The notes: generated by a model not told the origin, from the letters alone. A stretch of 64,000 nucleotides of DNA from Flavobacterium sp. N1994 (GCF_025947145.1 NZ_CP109999.1:682001-746000); one strand, 5' to 3'; counted from the stretch's first letter, positions 19,227 to 29,171 are shown. Numbers and translations: made by a program.

Positions 19227-19330
19227 CGGCATTAGTTATAAGTAGAATATAAGGGATGTAATAGAAAGTATAAAGATTTTATAAAGATGTTACCTCTGAC
19301 AAGTTTTTAAAATCTGCCCGAGGTCAATAA

Positions 19331-20635
19331 CTAATATTTCATCCACTTCATGAGTTCTTTCCATGTAGGCTTTTTACCATACATTAGAATCCCGACACGA
19401 TAGATTTTAGCGGCAAACCAAACTACTCCAAAGAAAGTCCCGAAAAGCAATAGCATAGAAACAATAATTTGCCATGTTGGAACTCCAAAAGGAATTCGCA
19501 TCATCATAACTATAGGAGATGTTAATGGAATCATGGAAAAGACGGTAGCTACTGTTCCGTGAGGATCATTCATTACGGTAAAGAAACCAATATAAACACC
19601 GAGAATTAAAGGCATAATTATGGGTAATAAGAATTGTTGAGAATCGGTTTCATTGTCAACAGCGGCACCAATGGAAGCATAGAACGAACTGTACAAGAAG
19701 TAACCACCTATGAAATAAATGATGAATGAAATCAGAATAGTTGCAATGGGAAGATTCCATAATTCTTTTATATATAATTGAATTTGACTCCCTGAAACCT
19801 TTTGAGCTGCCTGCATAGCCTGTTCTTGAGCACCAGCAGAAGCGCCCATATGAACCCCAAATACACTAGAAATTACAAACATAGCAGTCAATCCTAATAA
19901 TGCCCAAATCAAGAACTGCAAAATTCCAGCTAATGAAGTCCCTATGATTTTACCCATCATTAATTGGAATGGCTTAACTGAGGAAATGATTACTTCAATA
20001 ATACGAGATGTTTTTTCCTCTATAACACTTCGCATCACCATGTTACCATATAAAATTATGAACATCATAATTAAGTAACCAAAAGCACCACCAATGATGA
20101 TTTTGATTTCATTCAAACCTTTTAAAGCACTTTCACCAGAAGCTTTTTCTAAATTGATGACTACATCCGCTTTGGCTGTATTAATTTTTAAGGTATCTAA
20201 ACCAGCATTTTGAAAGTTTTCAGTAGTTATTTTTTTGGCAATAACATCTTGCAAATCATCAATAAAACCAACACTTGGACTGTCATTTGAAATGTATTGA
20301 ATTCCTTTTTGAAGTGCCGCATTATCTTTTGCTTTAGGAATCAGTAGTAATCCTTCATAGCTTTCTCTTACTATGCTGTCCTTGAGTACTTTTAAATCAA
20401 CTTGTGATAAATCGACGTATTTATATTCTTTGTTACTTTTAAATTCAGATACAAATCTTCCAGTTTCATCATGAATAGCAATCGTTTTCATATCGGCTTT
20501 CATGGTACTTAGATACCCAACAAAAACGCCAATAGCCACAAACAATAACGGACTTAAAAAAGTCATCACAATGAAAGATTTATTGCGCACTTTGGCAACA
20601 AACTCTCTTTTAATAATCAGTAGTAATTTGTTCAT
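19331..20635 (-). CDS. ABC-2 type exporter permease (NatB-like)
   Basis: A 434-residue permease of the NatB/ABC-2 class: one N-terminal helix (about residues 20-40), a large extracytoplasmic domain of about 130 residues, then five or six helices from about 180 on, with the family stretch RSVIEEKTSRIIEVIISSVKPFQLMMGKIIG just before the third. It overlaps the stop of the ATPase gene by one base (TAATG), so the two are translationally coupled subunits. Substrate is unknown; relatives export sodium, antibiotics or lipids. Confidence 0.87.
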   Translation of the reverse strand: MNKLLLIIKREFVAKVRNKSFIVMTFLSPLLFVAIGVFVGYLSTMKADMKTIAIHDETGRFVSEFKSNKEYKYVDLSQVDLKVLKDSIVRESYEGLLLIPKAKDNAALQKGIQYISNDSPSVGFIDDLQDVIAKKITTENFQNAGLDTLKINTAKADVVINLEKASGESALKGLNEIKIIIGGAFGYLIMMFIILYGNMVMRSVIEEKTSRIIEVIISSVKPFQLMMGKIIGTSLAGILQFLIWALLGLTAMFVISSVFGVHMGASAGAQEQAMQAAQKVSGSQIQLYIKELWNLPIATILISFIIYFIGGYFLYSSFYASIGAAVDNETDSQQFLLPIIMPLILGVYIGFFTVMNDPHGTVATVFSMIPLTSPIVMMMRIPFGVPTWQIIVSMLLLFGTFFGVVWFAAKIYRVGILMYGKKPTWKELMKWMKY

Positions 20636-21558
20636 TATTTTTCGCTTACCGTTTGGATAAAAATATCATTCATACTTGGAATTTTTTCAGCAAAATGGGT
20701 AACTTGACCTCTTTGAATTAAAATATTAAGTAACTCATTTGGAGTAGTGTTTCCGATACTGATTTCGAGTTTTAATTCATCATTCAATGATTTAAAATCT
20801 GTTTGAGATAAAGTAAACTTTTGAGACAAGTCATATAGTAAACCTTCAACATTATTGGTCAAAATACCTACATCATAATTATTAGTTCTGAATTGCTTTT
20901 TGACATCAGTAAGTTTACCTTCAATGAGTTTATTAGATTTGTGAATTAAGGCAATATAATCGCACATTTCTTCGACGCTTTCCATACGATGAGTCGAGAA
21001 AATCACCGAAGTACCTTGTTTATTAAGCTCAAGGATTTCATCTTTAATCAAATTGGCATTTACTGGGTCAAAACCTGAAAAAGGCTCGTCTAGAATAAGT
21101 AATTTAGGTTTGTGTAAAACAGTCACTACAAACTGAATTTTCTGTGCCATCCCTTTAGACAATTCTTGAATTTTTTTGTTCCACCAACCTTGAATTTCTA
21201 GTCGTTCAAACCAATAGTCTAACTGTTTCTTAGCATCTTGTTTAGACAATCCTTTTAGTTGCGCTAAATACAAACATTGCTCCCCTACTTTCATGGTTTT
21301 ATATAAACCTCTTTCCTCTGGCATATAACCAATTAAACTGATGTGTTCTGGTTTAAGTTTTTCACCATCCAAAATAATGTCACCGCTATCTGGCATTGTG
21401 ATTTGATTGATGATTCGAATTAGGGAGGTTTTTCCGGCACCATTTGGACCGAGCAGTCCGTAAATACTGCCTTTAGGAACGGTGAGTGAAACTTCGTTTA
21501 GCGCTGTATAATTTTCATATTGCTTAACGACTTTATTGACTTCAAGTATATTGCTCAT
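20635..21558 (-). CDS. ABC exporter ATP-binding protein (NatA-like)
   Basis: A 307-residue ATPase with Walker A GPNGAGKTS (about residues 37-45), the Q-loop, signature ELSKGMAQKIQF, Walker B LLILDEPFSGFDPVN and switch histidine STHRMES, followed by a C-terminal domain of about 90 residues typical of NatA-like exporters. It is encoded immediately upstream of its permease with a one-base overlap. An ABC-2 exporter of unknown substrate is the safe call. Confidence 0.9.
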   Translation of the reverse strand: MSNILEVNKVVKQYENYTALNEVSLTVPKGSIYGLLGPNGAGKTSLIRIINQITMPDSGDIILDGEKLKPEHISLIGYMPEERGLYKTMKVGEQCLYLAQLKGLSKQDAKKQLDYWFERLEIQGWWNKKIQELSKGMAQKIQFVVTVLHKPKLLILDEPFSGFDPVNANLIKDEILELNKQGTSVIFSTHRMESVEEMCDYIALIHKSNKLIEGKLTDVKKQFRTNNYDVGILTNNVEGLLYDLSQKFTLSQTDFKSLNDELKLEISIGNTTPNELLNILIQRGQVTHFAEKIPSMNDIFIQTVSEK

Positions 21559-21718
21559 ACTTTATTTTAGTTTTGGTAAAAGTATAAAATAAGTACTAAA
21601 AGGAAGTGGATTGTTACAAAAAACCCACCCTAATTTTGCAATAAGGATGGGAAAAATTGCTATGAAAAAGAAATTACTAGTTTCCTAGTAATAACCAAAT
21701 GTAAAACTATTTTTTAAA

Positions 21719-22843
21719 TTATGAAAACATATCTTTTACTTTTTCAAAAAAAGATTTATCCCCTTTTTGTGGTTGAGGAATAAAATTTTCATCCGTCAAG
21801 GATTTTTCGAAAAACTGTTGTTGCTCTTTAGTTAACTTTTTAGGGGTCCAAACATTTACATGCACTAATAAGTCACCGTTTCCGTAGCTGTTTAAACTTG
21901 GAATTCCTTTGCCTTTTAATCTTAAAATTTTACCTGATTGTATTCCGTCTTCTAATTTAATCCTAACCTTACCATTAACAGCTTCAATATCCTTAGAAAC
22001 TCCTAAAGCAGCTTCAGCAAAACTTATATACAAATCATAATGAAGATTCTCGCCTTCGCGTTTTAAGAATTCATGTTCTAATTCTTCTATTGCTACAATT
22101 AAATCTCCTGGAACTCCATTTCCTGGAGCGTCATTTCCTTTACTAGAGACTTTCAATTGCATTCCATCTACAACACCGGCTGGAATTTTAATAGACACTG
22201 TTTCGTCTTCTAAAATCATTCCGTGAGCATCAGCATTATTGGGTTTGCTTTCAATGGTTTGACCAGTTCCTCCACAAACATGACAAGTTGTTGCTGATTG
22301 CATTCTACCCAAAATAGTATTGGTCACTCTTAAAACTTGACCTTGACCATTACAAGTAGAACAGGTTTTATATTTTACCCCCGGTGCTTGTACTTTACGT
22401 TTTACTTTTACTTTTTTCTCAACACCATTAGCAATTTCTTCCAAAGTCATTTTTACTTTGATACGAAGATTACTTCCTTTTACTCTACGTTGTCCACCTG
22501 AATTTCCTCCGAAGCCACCAAAACCGCCTCCTCCAAAAGCTCCTCCAAAAATATCACCAAACTGACTAAAAATGTCATCCATATTCATATGGTGACCACC
22601 ACCAAAACCACCAGCGCCATCAAAAGCAGCATGACCATATTGATCATATTTAGCTTTTTTATTCGGATCACTTAGTACTTCATAAGCTTCAGCTGCAGTT
22701 TTAAAATTTTCTTCAGCTTCTTTATCTCCCGGGTTTTTATCAGGGTGAAATTCAATAGCTTTTTTTCGATATGCTTTTTTAATTTCCTCAGGTGAGGCAC
22801 TTTTTGAAATTCCTAATATTTCGTAAAAATCTTTTTTGCTCAT
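21719..22843 (-). CDS. dnaJ: Chaperone DnaJ with a reduced zinc module
   Basis: Co-chaperone that stimulates the DnaK ATPase. The 374-residue protein has the J domain (HPD at residues 33-35), a Gly/Phe-rich linker (about 75-118), the zinc region and the C-terminal substrate domains. Only two of the usual four CxxCxGxG repeats are present (161-168 and 187-194), so it can hold one zinc site rather than two. This shortened module probably is lineage-typical, but I state that from memory. It follows grpE after 45 bases in the same direction, so grpE-dnaJ form an operon. Confidence 0.94.
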   Translation of the reverse strand: MSKKDFYEILGISKSASPEEIKKAYRKKAIEFHPDKNPGDKEAEENFKTAAEAYEVLSDPNKKAKYDQYGHAAFDGAGGFGGGHHMNMDDIFSQFGDIFGGAFGGGGFGGFGGNSGGQRRVKGSNLRIKVKMTLEEIANGVEKKVKVKRKVQAPGVKYKTCSTCNGQGQVLRVTNTILGRMQSATTCHVCGGTGQTIESKPNNADAHGMILEDETVSIKIPAGVVDGMQLKVSSKGNDAPGNGVPGDLIVAIEELEHEFLKREGENLHYDLYISFAEAALGVSKDIEAVNGKVRIKLEDGIQSGKILRLKGKGIPSLNSYGNGDLLVHVNVWTPKKLTKEQQQFFEKSLTDENFIPQPQKGDKSFFEKVKDMFS

Positions 22844-22888
22844 AATATTTATAAAAATTAGACGCTGTAAACTTAGTCTTTAAGGTAT

Positions 22889-23458
22889 TTATTGTCCTAT
22901 CACTACTCTTGGAAAACGAATGATTTTGTCTCCCAATTTATATCCTTTTTCAACAACATCAACTATTTTACCTTTCAAATCATCACTCGGTGCTGGAATT
23001 TGAGTAATTGCTTCAGCATAATCAGCATTGAAAGTATCTCCTTTTCTAACTTCAACTTGTTCTAAGCCTTTGGAGGCTAAAGTTGTTTTTAATTTTTCAT
23101 GAATAAGCTCAACCCCTTTTAATAAGACCTCATCTTCCGTTTTTGAAATTTGAACCATGGCTCTATCAAAATCATCTAAAACTGGCAACATGACTTGTAA
23201 GACTTCTTGATTGGCCGTTTTAAACAAATCCATTCTTTCTTTAGCCGTCCTCTTTTTGAAGTTCTCAAATTCGGCAAAAAGCCTAAGAAACTTATCTTTT
23301 TCCTTAGCTAAATCTTCTTGTAGTTGTGCTTCAATACTAAGCTCTTCAGCAGTTTCGACTTCATTAATCACGTTTTCAATATCGTTTTCAATTGGGTCTT
23401 TATCCGTGTTTTCAGTATTCATTTCTGTTTTATTTTTAAAAATATTTTTGATTTTCAT
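22889..23458 (-). CDS. grpE: Nucleotide exchange factor GrpE
   Basis: Releases ADP from DnaK. With the start at 23458 it is 189 residues: a polar acidic N-terminus, the long coiled coil (about 45-95, with KDKFLRLFAEFENFKKRTAKER), and the C-terminal beta domain ending KIIRFPRVVIGQ. Upstream in-frame candidates at 23467 (ATG) and 23491 (TTG) exist, but the promoter box at 23477-23484 places transcription start at about 23471, which favours 23458. It is followed by dnaJ in one operon; no CIRCE-like operator was seen. Confidence 0.94.
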   Translation of the reverse strand: MKIKNIFKNKTEMNTENTDKDPIENDIENVINEVETAEELSIEAQLQEDLAKEKDKFLRLFAEFENFKKRTAKERMDLFKTANQEVLQVMLPVLDDFDRAMVQISKTEDEVLLKGVELIHEKLKTTLASKGLEQVEVRKGDTFNADYAEAITQIPAPSDDLKGKIVDVVEKGYKLGDKIIRFPRVVIGQ

Positions 23459-23476
23459 TTGTTGCATGTTGGATTG

Positions 23477-23484
23477 CAAAAGTA
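23477..23484 (-). promoter_or_regulatory. -7 promoter box of grpE-dnaJ
   Basis: TACTTTTG on the minus strand with TTTG 21 bases upstream (23509-23506). It decides the grpE start in favour of 23458. Confidence 0.65.
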
Positions 23485-23720
23485 CTGCCAATTCTTTAAA
23501 AATGTCAAATTGTCATTATTTTTATTAGCAAAATATCAAATATGTCAAATACTCTACATTGAATATAATTCAATTTATTAGTTTTAATTTTAATAAAATT
23601 TTAATAAAATTTTAAGACTATTACGTTTTCGTTTTAGTTAGATTTGTCTTTATAATAAAATGAAAATCATTTAGGTTAGCTTAAAGCTGTAATAATTATT
23701 AATTCAAGAATCTTTATAGT

Positions 23721-23757
23721 AAAAAAAAAGTGCTGTTTCAAGAACAGCACTTTTTTT
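23721..23757 (-). terminator. Terminator of the TIGR01777 epimerase gene
   Basis: GTGCTGTT / AACAGCAC stem with a 5-base loop, starting at the stop codon of the gene at 23756 and followed on the minus strand by nine T. The T-run on the plus side makes it usable in both directions. The rest of 23492-23720 is A+T-rich with no gene. Confidence 0.85.
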
Positions 23758-24661
23758 ATGCATACAAGTCTGCTAAAGCCCTATCAATTCTGGGAAATTG
23801 AAACTGAAAACCAGCAGTTGATATTTTTTTTGCACTTAGATTTTTACTTGAAAATAAAAGTTCACACATTTCACCAAGCACTATCTTCATTACAAATTTT
23901 GGAACATTAGGAAGCCACAGCGGTTTTTTCAATGTCTTAGCAATAACTTTTGTTAATTCTTGATTGCTTACAGGATTGGGGGAAACGGCATTGTAAACTC
24001 CACCCAACTGATTTTCTAATGCAAAATAATAAAGTGCGACTAAGTCTTTGATATGAATCCATGATTGCATTTGTTTTCCAGATCCCATACCTGCTCCTAA
24101 ACCCATGTTTATAGGTTTAACCATTTCTGGCAAAGCACCGCCAAGATTTGAAAGTACTATTCCTGTTCGAAGTTTACACACTTTTATCCCTAAAACCTGA
24201 AAGGTATTGACGCTTTCTTCCCATCTTTTAACCACATTAGACAAAAAACTATCTTCTGATTCTGTGGCAGTTTCATAATATACCTTAGAAATACTATCAG
24301 GATATATAGCAGTTCCAGATGCGGATATAATTTGCTTAACCGAATTAGGATGTTTTTTAACTAAATTATAGAGTAATTCACTTGACAAAGTTCTACTTTC
24401 AATAATCTCTTGTTTATATTTATCAGTCCAACGTTGAGCGATATTGGCACCGGCCAAATGGATTATAGCATCAACACCTTGTAAAGCATTTTCGTCAATT
24501 TTACCTTCTTCAGGACTCCAATAAAAGCCTTCATAGTTAGGTTTGTTCTCAATTTTTGACTTGGAAGTAGTCAAGTAATTAACGGAATGATTTTTTGACA
24601 AAAGGAGTTTAACTAATTCACTACCTATCAATCCTGTTGCCCCTGTGATTAGAATTTTCAT
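23756..24661 (-). CDS. TIGR01777-family NAD(P)-dependent epimerase-like protein
   Basis: A 301-residue atypical short-chain dehydrogenase of the TIGR01777 (YfcH/SULA-like) family. It opens with the nucleotide loop ITGATGLIGSELVKLL, has the family segment GVDAIIHLAGANIAQRWTDKYK and the C-terminal domain with MVKPINMGLGAGMGSGKQMQSWIHIKDL. E. coli YfcH and plant chloroplast homologues belong here; no reaction is established. It ends at a strong terminator. The upstream gene, a DUF4442 protein on the same strand, is 73 bases away. Confidence 0.88.
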   Translation of the reverse strand: MKILITGATGLIGSELVKLLLSKNHSVNYLTTSKSKIENKPNYEGFYWSPEEGKIDENALQGVDAIIHLAGANIAQRWTDKYKQEIIESRTLSSELLYNLVKKHPNSVKQIISASGTAIYPDSISKVYYETATESEDSFLSNVVKRWEESVNTFQVLGIKVCKLRTGIVLSNLGGALPEMVKPINMGLGAGMGSGKQMQSWIHIKDLVALYYFALENQLGGVYNAVSPNPVSNQELTKVIAKTLKKPLWLPNVPKFVMKIVLGEMCELLFSSKNLSAKKISTAGFQFQFPRIDRALADLYA

Positions 24662-24734
24662 TTAGAATTATTTTTATCAAAGTTACAACCAACCTCTCAC
24701 AAATAAAACCCAATTTATTAGGTTTAACTTTTGT

Positions 24735-25190
24735 TTATGGCTTCAATTTAATACTCCATTCAAAATTCATTTCAGAAACTTGCTCCCCTTTTTCGTTATG
24801 TCCTTTAGATTTCATCCAAAGAGTCTGTCCTTCTCCAGTTGCTATAGTTTTCTGAATTGCTTCTTCTATCATATGCCCATCATTACAAGTAAATGTTATC
24901 CTTCCCGTTGCTTTTTTTGAAAAATTTCCATTGTTATTGGCAACCAACATAGAAATCTTTTTCCCGCTATTTTTTATTTGCATCATAACTAAAGCTCCTG
25001 TTGTCAATTCGGCAGCCATGGCTTGAACCGCAAAATAGATGGAGTTAAATGGGTTTTGATTAAACCAACGATGCTTCACAGTTACCACACATTGCAGCTT
25101 TGAAATAGACTTTACTCTAACTCCACTCCAAAAAGCAGAAGGCAATTTAAAAAATAGAAAAGTATTTAATTTAGAAGGAGAAAATTCCAT
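24735..25190 (-). CDS. DUF4442 hotdog-fold protein
   Basis: A 151-residue protein of the DUF4442 family, which has the hotdog fold of PaaI-type acyl-CoA thioesterases. The pattern NPFNSIYFAVQAMAAELTTGALVM (central helix with a conserved Glu) followed by strands LVANNNGNFSKKATGRITF is typical. It may hydrolyse acyl thioesters, but family members are largely uncharacterised. No partner gene indicates a substrate. Confidence 0.75.
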   Translation of the reverse strand: MEFSPSKLNTFLFFKLPSAFWSGVRVKSISKLQCVVTVKHRWFNQNPFNSIYFAVQAMAAELTTGALVMMQIKNSGKKISMLVANNNGNFSKKATGRITFTCNDGHMIEEAIQKTIATGEGQTLWMKSKGHNEKGEQVSEMNFEWSIKLKP

Positions 25191-25307
25191 AAGAGCTTGA
25201 TTTTATTGTAAAAGTAGTAAAAATGGCAATCAATTGAAAGTACTATCAAATGTTAAATTTATGTTAATATTAAGTACTTTGTATTGCATAATACCTTTTT
25301 TTGATTG

Positions 25308-25315
25308 TATCTTTG
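25308..25315 (+). promoter_or_regulatory. -7 promoter box of the DUF4870/PadR/PspC cluster
   Basis: TATCTTTG with TTG 21 bases upstream (25284-25286). The DUF4870 start is 74 bases downstream, leaving an A+T-rich untranslated leader. Confidence 0.6.
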
Positions 25316-25388
25316 TATTAGAAATTAATAGACTATCTATAGTATTGTTTAAAAAAGAGTTTTAATCATCATAATCAAAAATAAAATC

Positions 25389-25844
25389 ATGACAACAACT
25401 AATGACAAAAGTATTGCAACTGTAACACACCTGAGTTGTTTAACACAATATTTTATTCCGTTTGGAAATTACATATTTCCTATTATTATTTGGAGTTCCA
25501 AAAAAGACGACTCAGAATTTATAGACTATAACGGAAAGCAAGTTTTGAATTTTCAATTAAGTATTTTTTTATATACTATCATCTTGTGCCTAATCGCTAT
25601 ACCAATTTTAGTAATTAATGTTTTTAAAAACATTGATTTTCATACTATCATCCATCATGATGAATTTGTAATAAACAATTTAAGCTTTCATAACTTCACA
25701 GGTGTATCAATCATTGGCATTGTAGCGGCTTTGTTAGTTTGCTTTCTTAAAGTTGCTGAGTTTTGCTTAATCATCAATGCTGCAGTAAAAACATCAAATG
25801 GAGAATATTATAAGTATCCGCTAAGTATTCCATTTTTTAAATAA
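25389..25844 (+). CDS. DUF4870 membrane protein
   Basis: A 151-residue protein with three or four hydrophobic segments, matching DUF4870: HLSCLTQYFIPFGNYIFPIIIW, then KKDDSEFIDYNGKQVLNFQLSIFLY, where the D-x-x-G-K-Q-x-x-N-F-Q pattern is the family hallmark, and a C-terminal helix ending in NGEYYKYPLSIPF. Function unknown; in Bacteroidota it often sits, as here, with PspC and PadR genes. It is first in a run of six plus-strand genes from one promoter at 25308. Confidence 0.85.
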   Translation: MTTTNDKSIATVTHLSCLTQYFIPFGNYIFPIIIWSSKKDDSEFIDYNGKQVLNFQLSIFLYTIILCLIAIPILVINVFKNIDFHTIIHHDEFVINNLSFHNFTGVSIIGIVAALLVCFLKVAEFCLIINAAVKTSNGEYYKYPLSIPFFK

Positions 25845-25883
25845 TCAAACAATAAAAATCATTAATCATAAATCAATCACAAA

Positions 25884-26246
25884 ATGAAACAGTTAATCTT
25901 AATCGCAGGAATGTTACTCGCTATGACAGCAAAATTAGTAGCACAAGATAACCGAGTTATCGAAATCACAAAATCAGGCATTGAAGCTGAAGCAAAAGAA
26001 AAAAATCAGTTTAAAATTGTAACCCATGAACCCTTAGACATCAATTTAAAATTTAATTTGAAAAAAGAACAAACCTACAATGTCATCATTTCTAACAGTA
26101 AAAATAAAATCGTTTTTGCAAGAGAAAATTATCAAGAAGGTAAAAACAAAATTAACTTTACTACAGAAGAAGATGAAGAATATACTGTTAAGTTATTCAG
26201 CCAAAATTTAACGAACCTAATTGTCTGTTTAAAAGAAAATCAATAA
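25884..26246 (+). CDS. Small secreted protein, unknown
   Basis: A 120-residue protein with a clear signal peptide (MKQLILIAGMLLAMTAKLVAQ, cleavage after about residue 21). The mature part is rich in Lys, Asn and Glu and in beta-forming residues. Its repeat-like strands (LDINLKFNLKKEQTYNVIISNSKNKIVF, KNKINFTTEEDEEYTVKLFS) suggest a single immunoglobulin-like or T9SS-C-like beta sandwich. I do not recognise a family. It is 39 bases after the DUF4870 gene and probably part of the same envelope-related operon. Confidence 0.7.
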   Translation: MKQLILIAGMLLAMTAKLVAQDNRVIEITKSGIEAEAKEKNQFKIVTHEPLDINLKFNLKKEQTYNVIISNSKNKIVFARENYQEGKNKINFTTEEDEEYTVKLFSQNLTNLIVCLKENQ

Positions 26247-26342
26247 TCAATCATCAGTTTCAATCATCACACGAGAGTTAAGCTAGACTGGCCAAGCAAT
26301 CAAAAAACGAATTAGTTAATCAAAAAAATTAAATCATGCATT

Positions 26343-26672
26343 ATGAATATTGAAAACACAAAAGCCCAGATGCGTAAAGGTGTTTTAGAATTTTGTATCT
26401 TGTCTGTCCTAAAAGAAAAAGATGCATACACTTCTGAGATTTTAGACACTTTAAAAAACGCGAAATTGCTTGTGGTAGAGGGAACCGTTTATCCGCTATT
26501 AACAAGATTAAAAAACGATGGTTTACTCAACTACCGTTGGGAAGAATCAACTTCGGGACCACCAAGAAAGTATTATGGTTTGACCGAATTAGGAAAAACA
26601 TTTTTAACTGAATTAAATGGCACATGGACCGAATTATCCGATGCTGTAAATATCATCACAACTAACAAATAA
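26343..26672 (+). CDS. PadR-family transcriptional regulator
   Basis: A 109-residue winged-helix protein with the family layout: MRKGVLEFCILSVLKEKDAYTSEILDTL (helices 1-2), VVEGTVYPLLTRLKNDGLLNYRWEES (recognition helix), then SGPPRKYYGLTELGKTFL (the wing with the conserved PRKYY). It lacks the extra C-terminal helical domain, as in the short PadR-s2 class. It is 4 bases upstream of the PspC-domain gene, and such pairs often form an autoregulated envelope-stress unit in this phylum; that role is inference. Confidence 0.9.
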   Translation: MNIENTKAQMRKGVLEFCILSVLKEKDAYTSEILDTLKNAKLLVVEGTVYPLLTRLKNDGLLNYRWEESTSGPPRKYYGLTELGKTFLTELNGTWTELSDAVNIITTNK

Positions 26673-26676
26673 AATC

Positions 26677-28425
26677 ATGAACAAAACAGTAAATATTAAT
26701 ATAGGCGGTTTGATTTTTCACATCGATGAAGATGCATACCAAAAATTAACTCGATATTTTGAGGCAATAAAACGTTCCCTTTCTAATTCATCTGGACAAG
26801 ATGAAATCATGAAAGACATTGAAATGCGTGTGGCTGAATTACTTTCTGAAAGACAAAAAAGCGATAAGCACGTGATCAATAACAAAGATGTTGATGAAGT
26901 AATTGTAGTTATGGGTCAACCTGAAGATTACAGAATTGATGACGACGAAGCCAAAAAAACAGAAGAACCATTTTATCCTTATACAAGAACAAAAAAATTG
27001 TATAGAGATAAAGACAGAGGCACTATTGCAGGTGTTTGTACTGGTCTAGGACATTACTTCGGAATTGATGCCGTTTGGTTAAAAATATTATTCTTGATAT
27101 TGTTCTTCGGATTTGGTACTGGATTCATCGCTTACATTATCCTTTGGATTGCCATGCCAAAAGCCGTTACTACTTCAGAAAAACTAGAAATGACAGGCGA
27201 ACCAGTAACTATTTCAAATATCGAAAAGAAAGTTAGAGAAGAATTTGATAGTGTTACCAACAAATTCAAAAATGCCGATTATGACAAAATGGGAAACCAA
27301 GTAAAAACAGGGGCTGAAAGAGTTGCTGGTGGAATTGGAGAAGTTTTCATGAAAGTATTCGGAGCCTTTGCTAAAGTATTAGGAGCATTTATCTTAATTT
27401 TTTCATCCTTTGGATTATTAGGCATTACGATTGCCTCTATCATTATGATGTTCTCCTCTTCGTTACCATCAAATACCATTTTGAATCATATTAATACACC
27501 AATTGGTTTAGAAACGCCACTTTGGACACAAGGTATCTTGTTTTTATTGGCTTTTGGAATTCCATTTTTCTTCTTATTAATTTTAGGATTAAAATTATTG
27601 GTAACCAATTTTAAATCCATTGGAAATATTGCAAAATATAGTTTACTAGCTATTTGGATTATTGCTGTTGGAATTCTAATTTCATTGGGAATAAATGAAG
27701 CTACTCAATTAGCTTTTGATGGAAAATCAGTTAAAAAAGAAACGATTAACGTGAACCCAAAAGATACATTGCAAATTAAATTTGTAAACAATGACTTCTT
27801 TTCGAAAAATATCGACGAACATGAAGATTTTGTTTTCACTCAAGATTCTACAAAGCATGAAGTAATTTATTCTAATAATATTCGTTTTGAAATAAAAGCA
27901 ACTGATAAAGCAGCTCCCTATTTACAAATAGAAAAAATTGCCAAAGGAAAATCATATAATGAAGCTAATGCTAGAGCAGAAAAAATAAAATATGGTTATA
28001 AAATTATTGGAAATCAATTACTTTTAGATAACTATTTGTTAACTGAAATTGCAAGTAAATATAGAGATCAACACATTGAATTGTATTTGTATCTTCCAAA
28101 AGGAACGCTGTTTAAAGTTGACAAAAGTGTAGAATCATTTGACGAATCTGATAATGATTATTTCAATTTCCATTTCAGTTCCGATGATTATATTTATAAA
28201 GTAGATAACAGTCAAGTTAAATGTCTAAACTGTCCAAGCGATGAAAACGAATATAATGATGTTGAAGGAGGAATAGATACAGAAGACATTAACGTAAGTG
28301 ATGAAAACGATACAGTTAAAACAGTAACTGTTAAGATTAATGGAAAAGTAGTTACCGAAACTAAGCAAGGAAAAAAAGGAAAACTAACAGTAGACCAAAA
28401 CGGAATAATAATCAAAACTAACTAA
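26677..28425 (+). CDS. PspC-domain envelope-stress membrane protein
   Basis: A 582-residue protein with the N-terminal regulatory region typical of Bacteroidota PspC proteins (residues 1-95, including VNINIGGLIFHIDEDAYQKL), one PspC domain at about 105-165 (RGTIAGVCTGLGHYFGIDAVWLKILFL, then IILWIAMPKA), three further transmembrane stretches (about 220-350), and a long C-terminal beta-rich domain resembling DUF2807-type adhesin repeats. The following two genes encode head GIN proteins, so this is an envelope unit: a PadR regulator, a PspC sensor/effector and secreted partners. The exact stimulus is not known from sequence. Confidence 0.87.
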   Translation: MNKTVNINIGGLIFHIDEDAYQKLTRYFEAIKRSLSNSSGQDEIMKDIEMRVAELLSERQKSDKHVINNKDVDEVIVVMGQPEDYRIDDDEAKKTEEPFYPYTRTKKLYRDKDRGTIAGVCTGLGHYFGIDAVWLKILFLILFFGFGTGFIAYIILWIAMPKAVTTSEKLEMTGEPVTISNIEKKVREEFDSVTNKFKNADYDKMGNQVKTGAERVAGGIGEVFMKVFGAFAKVLGAFILIFSSFGLLGITIASIIMMFSSSLPSNTILNHINTPIGLETPLWTQGILFLLAFGIPFFFLLILGLKLLVTNFKSIGNIAKYSLLAIWIIAVGILISLGINEATQLAFDGKSVKKETINVNPKDTLQIKFVNNDFFSKNIDEHEDFVFTQDSTKHEVIYSNNIRFEIKATDKAAPYLQIEKIAKGKSYNEANARAEKIKYGYKIIGNQLLLDNYLLTEIASKYRDQHIELYLYLPKGTLFKVDKSVESFDESDNDYFNFHFSSDDYIYKVDNSQVKCLNCPSDENEYNDVEGGIDTEDINVSDENDTVKTVTVKINGKVVTETKQGKKGKLTVDQNGIIIKTN

Positions 28426-28427
28426 TC

Positions 28428-29171
28428 ATGGTAAAATTCGCTGTATTATGTACTAAAGTAGTTGTTGCTACTATTGTTGCACTATTGTTTAGCTCTTGTC
28501 AAATAAAAGATATCCATTTTGGGGATGGAATTGATGGGAACGGAAATGTCACCACTCAAAATCGTTCAGTTGAAAATAATTTTTCAAAAATTGAGGTAAG
28601 TAGAGGTTTAACAGTAACTATTGAGCAATCTAATAAATATAACGTTGAAGTTGAAGCCGATGATAATTTGCAAGAACATATCACAACAAAAGTTGAAAAT
28701 GGTACGCTTATCATAACATCAGATGAAAACATCGATAAAGCTAAAGCCAAAAATATTCACGTAAAATTACCTGAATTAAGCGCTATAGAAACTACAAGTG
28801 GTTCTTCGGCTTCAACTATTAATTTCTTTACCGGAACCAATGTTGTAGTAAAAACCAGTAGTGGTAGTCAAGCAGAACTAAATTTAGAATTCGATAATAT
28901 CAAATGCGAATCAACAAGTGGAAGTACGTTAAATCTTAAAGGGAAAGCCTTAAAATTACAATCCCATTCTTCAAGTGGCAGTACAATTGACGCAAAAGGA
29001 TTATTAGTGAATGATGTCATAGCAGAAGCCACAAGCGGAAGTTCAACTGACGTACATCCCGGAGTAAGTATATCGGCAAAAGCATCTAGTGGAAGTTCAA
29101 TAGATTACTTCGGATCTCCTAAAACAGTGAGCAAAGAAGAAAGTTCCGGAGGAAGCGTTTCCAAAGAATAA
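28428..29171 (+). CDS. Head GIN (DUF2807) lipoprotein
   Basis: A 247-residue lipoprotein with signal VVVATIVALLFSSC (cysteine about residue 25). The mature protein is a right-handed beta-helix-like DUF2807 domain: FSKIEVSRGLTVTIEQSN, VEADDNLQEHITTKVENGTLII, then regularly spaced TSSGS / SSGST / ATSGSS turns, one per coil, about every 18-20 residues. Such proteins are anchored outward at the cell surface or in the periplasm. It starts 3 bases after the PspC gene stop and ends at a strong terminator (29178). Function unknown. Confidence 0.85.
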   Translation: MVKFAVLCTKVVVATIVALLFSSCQIKDIHFGDGIDGNGNVTTQNRSVENNFSKIEVSRGLTVTIEQSNKYNVEVEADDNLQEHITTKVENGTLIITSDENIDKAKAKNIHVKLPELSAIETTSGSSASTINFFTGTNVVVKTSSGSQAELNLEFDNIKCESTSGSTLNLKGKALKLQSHSSSGSTIDAKGLLVNDVIAEATSGSSTDVHPGVSISAKASSGSSIDYFGSPKTVSKEESSGGSVSKE

